From: JAFGJQ01 sp964586145
Lineage (GTDB): Bacteria; Planctomycetota; Phycisphaerae; UBA1845
Assembly: GCA_964586145.1 (NCBI GenBank)
Contig: CAZPHH010000109.1
Coordinates: 1-14,680 of the forward strand
Direction of reading: 5' to 3'
Length of the DNA stretch: 14,680 bases
The notes under the pieces were generated by a model. The model was not told the DNA's origin, made no database searches, and saw only the letters and a program-made list of their open reading frames with translations. Positions 8,022 through 14,680 of the stretch are shown here, piece by piece (positions within the stretch are counted from its first letter, which is position 1; each line of letters starts with the position of its first letter). The translations under genes and the position numbers were made by a program.

Positions 8022-8300
8022 AGGGCTTGCGTTGGGATGGTACAAGGGTGGCGTAACGGATGGGGCAGACCCCGCGCACGACAACTCAGGGCCACTGCGA
8101 CGGGTGACATCGCGATTGCGGTGTTGCGAGACCGGCGGGCCCAGACCACTCCAACGAGGCTGCGTACGAATTGGAACCAATCAGTTTCGGGCGGTCGGTT
8201 GCCCGGCCCGCTGGCCGGACGGTCGCGTCAATGCCCGGGTGAGCGCCCACGGCCACCGATCCCGCTTGGGTGCGCTGGATGGAACAGGAGGTACCACGTC
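8022..8300 (+). promoter_or_regulatory. Long untranslated leader of the first C25 protease gene
   Basis: About 270 bases would be transcribed before the GTG start. The leader opens with TGCGTTGGGATGGT (8028-8041), nearly repeated at the same distance from the -10 of the paralogous gene. It then holds GGGG-CAGA-CCCC (8062-8073), the inverted repeat ATTGG-AA-CCAAT (8170-8181) and a perfect hairpin CCGGCC-CGCT-GGCCGG (8203-8218). It ends with AGGAGG (8286-8291), 9 bases before GTG. The frame is open from an ATG at 8037, but that ATG has no SD and the 88 extra residues do not look like protein. Function as a regulatory leader is inference. Confidence 0.4.
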
Positions 8301-11300
8301 GTGATTCAGAGGCGTTCGGAACAGAGGTCAGGGGCGGCTGTGCGGCTGGGTATGGGTTGCATGGCGGCGTTGCTCGTCTTGTGGGGACCTGCCACGACGT
8401 GGGCGGCGGACGGGTCGGTGGAGCTTCGGGTCCTGGAAGACACAGGCAATCGGATCGTCCTTTCGTACCGATTCGGGGATTTCAAGGAGAGGCCGGTCAG
8501 CATTGACGGGCAGAGTTTCGTGGAATTGGACATGGGACGCGAGGCGCTTCTGAAGCGCGTGGGTGAGCCGGCGCTGCCCCACGTCTGCCGCAGTGTGTTG
8601 ATTCCGGACGACGCGGACATGGCAGTTCGCGTGCTCGAGTCTCGATACTACGAAGTGCCGGAGGTGGCCGTGGCCCCCTCCAAGGGATTCCTCTTGCGTA
8701 GTGTAAACCCGGATGACGTGCCGTACACGTTCGGTGACGTCTACTCGGCCGACGGGTTCTATCCCGGCACGCTGGCCGGTCTGCGCGACCCGCACATCCT
8801 TCGTGACTGCCGTGGCGTGGTGGTGGAAGTGTTCCCGTTTCAGTGGAACCCGGTGTCGCGCACGTTGCGCGTGTACACGGAGCTGGCCATTGAGGTGTAT
8901 CAGACGGGTCCGGGGACGGTGAACGTTCTGGAGCGGGTTGCGGGGCGCGGCCCGAGCCGGGCCTTTCACCAAATCTATCCGTATCGCTTCGTGAACTACC
9001 GGGAGCCGGAGCGATACGCACCGTTGGACGAGGAGGGCGACATGCTCATCATCGTCCACGATGCCTGGGCGGGGAATGTGCAGCCGCTGGCCGACCACAA
9101 GACGTCGGTCGGGATCAACGCAACGGTCGTGCCGGTCTCCACCATCGGGAACAACGCGACCTCCATCAAGAACTACATCCAGAACGTGTACAACACGAGT
9201 GACCTGGCGTTCGTGCTGCTGGTGGGCGACTCCGCGCAGGTGGCCACGCCCAGCGCCAGCGGCGGAGCGGCCGACCCGACGTACGCGAAGGTGGCCGGCT
9301 CGGACGACTATCCGGACATCTTTGTCGGCCGGTTCTCGGCGGAGACGGCGGCCCACGTGGACACGCAGGTGCTGCGGACGATCCAGCACGAGACGCTACC
9401 GGCCACCACGCAGAATTGGTACTGGCGGGCCACCGGTATCGCTTCGGCCGAAGGCGGTTCCAGCACCGGGGATGACGGCGAATCAGACATTCAGCACATG
9501 AACAACATCCGCACCGAGCTGCTGGGCTACAACTATACGCTGGTGGACCAGATTTATGACCCCGGCGCCTCGGCGTCGTCGGTGACGTCGGCCCTGAACG
9601 CCGGGCGCGGCCTGGTGAACTACACCGGCCACGGCAGCACCACCGCATGGTCGACCACGGGCTTCTCCAGTACGAACGTGAACGCGTTGAGCAACGTCGG
9701 GCTGTTGCCATTCATCTGCAGCGTGGCCTGTGTCAACGGCAACTTCGCCGGGTCCACGTGCTTTGCGGAGGCCTGGTTGCGGGCGACCAGCGGCGAGCAG
9801 CCGAGCGGGGCGGTGGCCGTGTACATGTCGTCCATCAACCAGTCGTGGGCCCCGCCCATGGAGGGCCAGGACGAGTTCAACCATGTGCTGGCGACGGAGC
9901 AGTATGTGACCTTCGGCGGACTGTGCTTCGCCGGATCCTGCTCCATGATGGACAAGTATGGTTCGGGCGGCGTTTCCATGTTCAACACCTGGCACATCTT
10001 CGGCGATCCGTCGTTGCGCGTGGTGGGGACCGTGGCCCCGCCCACCGGGCTGGGCGTTTCGCCCGGCCAGGGCCTGGAGTCGGAGGGCGACGAGGGCGGC
10101 CCGTTCACCCCTGTGAGCATCACGTATACGTTGGAGAATCACAACGCGACGCCGATCGGCTACTCGGTGGCGGCCACGGCCGATTGGGTTGACGTGTCAA
10201 ATGCGACGGGCACCCTGCCCGGCCTGGGCACCGCCATGGTCACGGTATCCATCAACGCCGCGGCAAATGACCTGACCACCGGTGACTACATCGATACGGT
10301 GAGCTTCGTGAATACGACCGATGGGGACGGCAACACCACGCGGACCGTGAAGCTCGGCGTGGGGGTGCCCCGGCCGGTCTACGTGTTCAATATGGATACG
10401 AACCCCGGCTGGACCACCCAGGGTCTGTGGGCTTGGGGCCAGCCGACGGGCGGGGGGGGAGCGTACGGTAACCCCGACCCGACGAGCGGCTACACGGGGT
10501 TGAACGTGTATGGGTACAACCTGAACGGGGACTACACGAACTCCATGTCGGAGATGCACCTGACCAGTACGGCCATCGATTGCACGGGGCTTTCCACGGT
10601 GAGCCTGAAGTTCTGGCGGTGGCTGGGCGTGGAGCGCAGCACGTACGACCGCGCATACGTCCGGGTGAGCAACAACGGAACGACCTGGACGACGATCTGG
10701 CAGAATCCGGATGAGCACGTGACCGATTCCACCTGGGTGCCGCAGGAGTTTGACATTTCCGCGATTGCGGACGGTCAGCCGACGGTCTATCTGCGCTGGA
10801 CGATGGGCACGACCGACAGCGGCTGGACGTATTGCGGCTGGAACATCGACGACGTGGAGATCTGGGGCCGGGTGGCGGGCGATATGCCCCCGACGGCCTA
10901 TGACGGATCGGTCACAACGGACACGAATACGCCGATTGAAGTCACGCTGGAGGCGTACAGCAGTTCGGGGAACCCGTTGGCGTTCATCCTCACGGGGTTG
11001 CCGGCGCATGGGCAGTTGCGCGATCCCGGGGCGGGCCACATTACCGCCGTCCCGTACACGCTCGTCGACGGAGGGAACAAAGTCACGTTCGTGCCGACTC
11101 TGGGATACGCGGGCCCGGACAGCTTCCGATTCAAAGTGAATGATGGGGAGGACTCCAACGAGGCGACGATTTCGGTGACCGTGGGCGGCCCTCGGGTGCT
11201 GTTCAGCTTCCCGATGGATGCGAACCCCGGATGGACCACGCAGGGACAGTGGGCGTTCGGCCAGCCGACCGGCGGCGGCGGAGCATATGGCAACGCCGAT

Positions 11301-11894
11301 CCCACCAGCGGCGCGACGGGCTTGAACGTGTACGGGTACAACCTCTCCGGCGACTACTCGACGGCGATCGGAGGTCCTTACGCACTGACGGCCGGACCCT
11401 TTGACCTCTCCAATGCTACGGAGGTTGCCCTGAAGTATCAGCGGTGGCTGAATAGTGATTATACTCCGTACGTCTATCAGAGAGTAGAGGTGTCGAACAA
11501 CGGATCCCAGTGGACGACGGTCTGGTCGAACGGCAGCAGCTCGATCGCGGACTCCACGTGGTCCCTGCAGACGCACGACGTTTCGGCCGTCGCGGACGGG
11601 CAGTCGGCGGTCTATATCCGCTGGACGCATCAGGTGGGGCAAAGCGGCGCCTGGGCGTACTCGGGCTGGAACATCGATGACGTTGCGATCTGGGGTGTGG
11701 CCGCCGCGGCCACCGGGGACATCGATGAGGATGGCGACGTGGACCTCGCGGACTTTGCCGGCTTCCAGGAGTGCTGCGGCGTGTCGCCGCTGAGCGCGGA
11801 ATGCGAGAGGCTGGACATGGACGGCGATGGGCTGGTGACGCCCGCCGATTTGCCTGCGTTTGTTGGGAACCTGGAGTTGAGCGGTCCGGCGTGA
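8301..11894 (+). CDS. Secreted gingipain-like cysteine protease (family C25) with dockerin-like C-terminus
   Basis: This is a 1197-aa secreted protease. The GTG start has AGGAGG 9 bases upstream and opens a clear signal peptide: basic IQRRSEQR, hydrophobic core to residue 30, likely cleavage after TTWA (35). Residues about 38-215 resemble the gingipain propeptide. The C25 catalytic domain runs from about 246 to 577, with NYTGHGS (H444) and SVACVNG (C477); the 33-residue spacing equals that of H211/C244 in RgpB. Then follow a BACON/Ig-like domain (about 583-690), module A (691-860), a cadherin/Ig-like domain (861-963; GYAGPDSFRFKVNDGE), module B (965-1133) and a dockerin-like tail with two calcium loops, DIDEDGDVDLAD (D1140-D1151) and DMDGDGLVTPAD (D1172-D1183). 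It probably acts outside the cell or on its surface. Cleavage specificity is not evident. A paralogue follows on the same strand. Confidence 0.9.
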   Translation: MIQRRSEQRSGAAVRLGMGCMAALLVLWGPATTWAADGSVELRVLEDTGNRIVLSYRFGDFKERPVSIDGQSFVELDMGREALLKRVGEPALPHVCRSVLIPDDADMAVRVLESRYYEVPEVAVAPSKGFLLRSVNPDDVPYTFGDVYSADGFYPGTLAGLRDPHILRDCRGVVVEVFPFQWNPVSRTLRVYTELAIEVYQTGPGTVNVLERVAGRGPSRAFHQIYPYRFVNYREPERYAPLDEEGDMLIIVHDAWAGNVQPLADHKTSVGINATVVPVSTIGNNATSIKNYIQNVYNTSDLAFVLLVGDSAQVATPSASGGAADPTYAKVAGSDDYPDIFVGRFSAETAAHVDTQVLRTIQHETLPATTQNWYWRATGIASAEGGSSTGDDGESDIQHMNNIRTELLGYNYTLVDQIYDPGASASSVTSALNAGRGLVNYTGHGSTTAWSTTGFSSTNVNALSNVGLLPFICSVACVNGNFAGSTCFAEAWLRATSGEQPSGAVAVYMSSINQSWAPPMEGQDEFNHVLATEQYVTFGGLCFAGSCSMMDKYGSGGVSMFNTWHIFGDPSLRVVGTVAPPTGLGVSPGQGLESEGDEGGPFTPVSITYTLENHNATPIGYSVAATADWVDVSNATGTLPGLGTAMVTVSINAAANDLTTGDYIDTVSFVNTTDGDGNTTRTVKLGVGVPRPVYVFNMDTNPGWTTQGLWAWGQPTGGGGAYGNPDPTSGYTGLNVYGYNLNGDYTNSMSEMHLTSTAIDCTGLSTVSLKFWRWLGVERSTYDRAYVRVSNNGTTWTTIWQNPDEHVTDSTWVPQEFDISAIADGQPTVYLRWTMGTTDSGWTYCGWNIDDVEIWGRVAGDMPPTAYDGSVTTDTNTPIEVTLEAYSSSGNPLAFILTGLPAHGQLRDPGAGHITAVPYTLVDGGNKVTFVPTLGYAGPDSFRFKVNDGEDSNEATISVTVGGPRVLFSFPMDANPGWTTQGQWAFGQPTGGGGAYGNADPTSGATGLNVYGYNLSGDYSTAIGGPYALTAGPFDLSNATEVALKYQRWLNSDYTPYVYQRVEVSNNGSQWTTVWSNGSSSIADSTWSLQTHDVSAVADGQSAVYIRWTHQVGQSGAWAYSGWNIDDVAIWGVAAAATGDIDEDGDVDLADFAGFQECCGVSPLSAECERLDMDGDGLVTPADLPAFVGNLELSGPA
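10371..10880 (+). repeat. Intragenic module A (170 aa) of the first C25 protease
   Basis: This is the first copy of a duplicated, Trp/Gly-rich beta-sandwich-like module, residues 691-860. Its head MDTNPGWTTQ and its end GWNIDDVEIWG recur in module B. Over the first 48 residues from MD the copies share 42 by hand count; the middle has diverged. It probably binds a ligand such as a polysaccharide or acts as a stalk; this is inferred. It contains a run of eight G (10452-10459). Confidence 0.75.
11193..11699 (+). repeat. Intragenic module B (169 aa) of the first C25 protease
   Basis: This is the second copy of the module, residues 965-1133, separated from copy A by a cadherin/Ig-like domain and followed directly by the dockerin-like tail. 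It keeps NPGWTTQG, GQPTGGGGAYGN, TGLNVYGYNL and SGWNIDDVAIWG. The Gly run is encoded by mixed GGC/GGA codons instead of the G-tract of copy A. Confidence 0.75.
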
Positions 11895-11997
11895 GGAAGG
11901 CGAGTCCGGAGGAGTCTTGCGTTTTTCGGTGCTGTGGCTGGCACCAGTTGGTTGCCGCCGGGTCGTCCGATAACCACAGGTGGATGGTGCTTCTTCG
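11895..11997. other. Spacer after the first protease gene
   Basis: This short stretch lies between the stop of the first protease and the candidate promoter of the second. It holds a T-run (11922-11926) followed by a weak GGTGC/GCACC inverted repeat (11928-11945). The order, T-run before stem, is wrong for a plus-strand terminator. I see no gene. Confidence 0.35.
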
Positions 11998-12026
11998 TTG
12001 CGGGTTGCGTTCGATCGTGGTACAGT
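11998..12026 (+). promoter_or_regulatory. Candidate promoter of the second C25 protease gene
   Basis: TTGCGG (11998-12003), a 17-base spacer and TACAGT (12021-12026) with an upstream TG (12018-12019) form an extended -10 candidate. The predicted start is near 12033. The layout mirrors the promoter candidate of the paralogous gene, which raises confidence for both. It implies the two proteases can be transcribed separately. Confidence 0.45.
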
Positions 12027-12351
12027 GAGCAGTGCGTGGGATGGTTTGGCGGTCTGCTCCGATGGAGGGATGGCTCCCCCGATGACAGCGCCGGATCGAG
12101 CGATGCCAGGATCCCCTGGCTGGCGCGCGTGCCGACACACGCAACTCTCAGCGCGCACTGGCGTACGGCGAACATGGATGCGACTTCCGCCCTTGGGCCG
12201 GACTTGATGGGCGGGGCTCGGCATGCGCGCTCTGATTTCGGCCCTTCGTGGCAGATGCGGGGTCGGCTTGACGTTCTGGAACAGGCTGAACCACGGGCGG
12301 GTTTCCGTCGTGGTTGGCGGTATTTCGTCTGAGGAAACAAGGAGGAATGAC
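12027..12351 (+). promoter_or_regulatory. Long untranslated leader of the second C25 protease gene
   Basis: About 320 bases lie between the predicted start of transcription and the GTG. The leader opens with TGCGTGGGATGGT (12033-12045), the near-copy of the block in the first leader. GAGCAG (12027-12032) can pair with CTGCTC (12054-12059). GGAG/CTCC (12064-12077) forms a small hairpin at a position similar to the GGGG/CCCC hairpin of the first leader. A perfect hairpin GCCAGG-ATCC-CCTGGC lies at 12105-12120. The rest shows no clear similarity to the first leader. AAGGAGG at 12339-12345 is the SD. No protein-like frame is supported here. Confidence 0.4.
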
Positions 12352-14680
12352 GTGACTCCGTGGAGCCTATTGGAATCTTCATCGCGATGGTCGGTACGGC
12401 GATTGGGAAAGGGCCTGCTGGCCCTGGTGGTGGTTGTGGCGGCGTTGCCCGTCGTTGCGGCCCCTCCGCCCGTCGTCCGCGTGTTGGTGGGCGAGGACAC
12501 CGGCGATCGCATCGTCCTCAACTGCACTGTGGGCGAGCATTCGGAGATCCCGGCGCCCATCGGAGGAGACAAATGGGTGCATCTGTCTCTGCCGGGTGAG
12601 CCGCTGACCATGATTGCCGGCGAACCGGCGCTTCCGCGCGTCTGCCGCAGCGTCGTCATTCTCGATGACGCGAAGATGGAGGTGCGGGTGCTGGCGGCCG
12701 ACTTTGAGGACGTGGGAGACGTGGCCGTGGCGCCGTCGAAGGGAAATCTGCTGCGAACGGTCAATCCGGCGGATGTCCCATACGAATTCGGCCCGGTGTA
12801 CAGGCAGAACGCGTTCTATCCGGGGCCGCTCGCCGCACTGCGTGAGCCGTACATTCTGCGCGACCTGCGGGCGGTGACCGTGGAGCTGAATCCGTTCCAG
12901 TACAACCCCGTCACTCGCACCTTGCGGGTCTATCGCAGCGTGTCGCTGGAAGTGGTTCGCACGGGCGCGGACACCGTGAACGTGCCGGACCGGAGTCTGC
13001 GGTCCACCCGGCCCAGCCGGGCGTTCGAGAGCGTCTATCGCAGCCGGTTCGTGAACTACGCGAGCGGCCTGCGGTATGCCTCCATGGACGAGGAAGGCGA
13101 CATGCTCATCATTTGTCATGACGCCTGGCTGGCCAACGTCCAGCCGCTTGCCGTTCACAAGACCGCTCGGGGGATCAACACGACCGTCGTGGGGGTGTCC
13201 ACGATCGGCAACAACAGCACCTCGATCAAGAACTACATCCAGAACGTGTACAACACGTCGAACCTGGCCTTTGTGCTGCTGGTGGGCGATGCGGCGCAGG
13301 TGGCTACGCCCAGCTCCGGCGGCGGGGCGGCGGACCCGACGTATGCGAAGGTCGCCGGCGGCGACGATTACCCGGACATCATCGTGGGCCGGTTCTCCGC
13401 GGAGACGGCCGCGCACGTGGACACGCAGGTCGAGAGAACGATCACGTACGAGAACCTCCCGGCTCCGCTGCAGGACTGGTTCTGGCGGGGCACGGGCATC
13501 GCCTCTGCGGAGGGGACCGGCGACGACGGCGAGACGGACATCCAGCACTTGAACAACATCCGCGGCCAGTTGCTTGCGTTCGGCTACACGCCGGTCGACC
13601 AGATCTACGATCCCAGCGTCTCGGCGGCGATGGTCTCCAACGCCCTCAACGCCGGCCGGGGAATCGTGAACTACTGCGGGCACGGCAGCACCACCTCGTG
13701 GAGCACCACGGGGTTCTCGAATTCGAACGTGGCTGCCCTGACCAACGACAACCTGTTGCCCTTCATCTTCAGCGTGGCCTGTGTGAACGGGAACTTCAGC
13801 AGCAGTACGTGTTTTGGCGAGGCCTGGCTGCGCTCCACCCGCAACGGGCAGCCGATCGGTGCGATCGCCGCGTACATGTCGTCGATCAACCAGACCTGGT
13901 CGCCTCCCATGGAGGCACAGGATGAGTTCAACCTCCTGATCACGAACGAGGCGTACGTGACGTACGGCGCCCTGTGCTTCGCCGGTTCGTGCTCCATGAT
14001 GGATGACTACGGCAGCGGCGGCGTCAGCATGTTCAACACGTGGCACATCTTCGGTGACCCGTCCCTGCGGATCGCGATGACCTGCACGGACGCCGGCACC
14101 GTAGAGCTGGATCGCGGCAAATACGCCTGCCAGGACACGGTCGCCGTCACCGTGGTGGACTGCGGACTGAATCTGAACGACCTGGTCGAGGATACGGTCA
14201 CCGTGGTCGTGACGTCGGATTCCGAGCCCGCTGGAGAAGCCGTCCTGCTGACGGAACTGGGCCCGGCCAGCGGTCGGTTCGAGGGGACTTTGCCTGTGAG
14301 CACGACGGACGGCGCGAGTGTTCTGCTGGTGGCCGACGGTGACGTTTTGACGGTAACCTATGTGGATGCGGACGACGGACAGGGCGGCACGAACATCGTA
14401 CGGACCGCGACGGCCGTTGTGGATTGTACGCCTCCCGTGGTGTCGAACGTCCAGACCGGCCAGATTCAGCCTCGCAGTGCCGTCGTCACGTTCAGCGCGA
14501 ATGAGCCGGTTCGCGGTGCGGTGCAGTACGGGACCTCGTGCTCGGCCCTGACGGGAAGCGCAATTGGGACCGTCTATGATCTGACCCCCGCGGTCGCCGT
14601 GTCGGGCCTTCAGTCGGGCACCACATATTTCTTCGCGGTGGAGGCGACGGACGAGGCGGGTAACTCCGCGTCGGACGACA
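12352..14680 (+). CDS. Secreted gingipain-like cysteine protease (family C25), paralogue, 3-prime partial
   Basis: The frame is open from a GTG at 12352, 6 bases after a strong AAGGAGG, to the right edge (776 codons, no stop). The signal peptide reads VTPWSLLESSSRWSVRR, then a hydrophobic core GKGLLALVVVVAALPVVA, cleaved near residue 37. The C25 propeptide and catalytic domain follow (catalytic part from about 249 to 575), with NYCGHGS (H444) and SVACVNG (C477), the same residue numbers as in the upstream paralogue. Over 113 residues from EGDMLII, 98 are identical by hand count. After the protease comes a beta-rich module (about 582-690: GTVELDRGKY, then GRFEGTLPVS, YVDADDGQGG) and an FN3-like domain from D691-C692-T-P-P, cut by the window. 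These replace the A/B modules of the paralogue. Whether it also ends in a dockerin is not visible. Confidence 0.9.
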   Translation, partial: MTPWSLLESSSRWSVRRLGKGLLALVVVVAALPVVAAPPPVVRVLVGEDTGDRIVLNCTVGEHSEIPAPIGGDKWVHLSLPGEPLTMIAGEPALPRVCRSVVILDDAKMEVRVLAADFEDVGDVAVAPSKGNLLRTVNPADVPYEFGPVYRQNAFYPGPLAALREPYILRDLRAVTVELNPFQYNPVTRTLRVYRSVSLEVVRTGADTVNVPDRSLRSTRPSRAFESVYRSRFVNYASGLRYASMDEEGDMLIICHDAWLANVQPLAVHKTARGINTTVVGVSTIGNNSTSIKNYIQNVYNTSNLAFVLLVGDAAQVATPSSGGGAADPTYAKVAGGDDYPDIIVGRFSAETAAHVDTQVERTITYENLPAPLQDWFWRGTGIASAEGTGDDGETDIQHLNNIRGQLLAFGYTPVDQIYDPSVSAAMVSNALNAGRGIVNYCGHGSTTSWSTTGFSNSNVAALTNDNLLPFIFSVACVNGNFSSSTCFGEAWLRSTRNGQPIGAIAAYMSSINQTWSPPMEAQDEFNLLITNEAYVTYGALCFAGSCSMMDDYGSGGVSMFNTWHIFGDPSLRIAMTCTDAGTVELDRGKYACQDTVAVTVVDCGLNLNDLVEDTVTVVVTSDSEPAGEAVLLTELGPASGRFEGTLPVSTTDGASVLLVADGDVLTVTYVDADDGQGGTNIVRTATAVVDCTPPVVSNVQTGQIQPRSAVVTFSANEPVRGAVQYGTSCSALTGSAIGTVYDLTPAVAVSGLQSGTTYFFAVEATDEAGNSASDD

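Noticed and set aside
8037..8300. Upstream ATG start for the first protease
   Set aside because: It would put 88 unlikely residues before a clear signal peptide; the GTG at 8301 has AGGAGG and leaves the signal peptide at the N-terminus.
8281..12295. GGAACAGG-N5-CCACG in both protease leaders (8281-8298 and 12278-12295)
   Set aside because: It lies at different distances from the two starts and overlaps the SD in one only; probably chance.
10197..12764. Long minus-strand open frame (855 aa) across the protease region
   Set aside because: It is antisense to the protease genes, Arg/Pro/His-rich with no domain, crosses the intergenic leader and is explained by GC bias at third codon positions. 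The frame at 12379-14046 (minus) is the same artefact over the paralogue.

Overview
The window is GC-rich bacterial DNA with dense genes, strong GC bias at third codon positions and several GTG starts with good Shine-Dalgarno (SD) sites. The likeliest source is a planctomycete, perhaps Phycisphaerae. The main clue is a large secreted multidomain protein ending in a dockerin-like pair of calcium loops, a style common in that phylum. This is inference from gene style; no rRNA or other marker gene is present.

Left part (1-4650): an amidohydrolase of the 8-oxoguanine deaminase/TrzN type (+) converges on an HD-GYP protein (-) whose HD doublet has lost its histidine. A 365-base divergent gap with a candidate promoter then leads to a type I-beta glutamine synthetase (glnA, +), followed by a strong hairpin terminator candidate.

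Middle (4652-7813): an O-methyltransferase-like gene (-) is divergent from a fused ADP-forming acyl-CoA synthetase (+). In the synthetase the ATP-grasp (beta) half precedes the CoA-binding (alpha) half, and both phosphohistidines are present.

Right part (7814-14680): two tandem, paralogous, secreted gingipain-type (family C25) cysteine proteases. The first is complete (1197 aa) and carries a BACON-like domain, two copies of a 170-aa module around a cadherin/Ig-like domain, and a C-terminal dockerin-like domain. The second starts at a GTG, has no upstream ATG-based reading frame to reveal it, and runs off the right edge after a different C-terminal architecture. The His and Cys of the catalytic dyad fall at the same residue numbers (444 and 477) in both. 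The two genes have long untranslated leaders, and each leader opens with a similar promoter plus start-site block, which may point to shared regulation.

The left and middle genes are housekeeping or metabolic genes in single-gene units with no clear operon logic. The protease pair is the accessory part. I see no tRNA, rRNA, CRISPR array, insertion sequence or phage gene.
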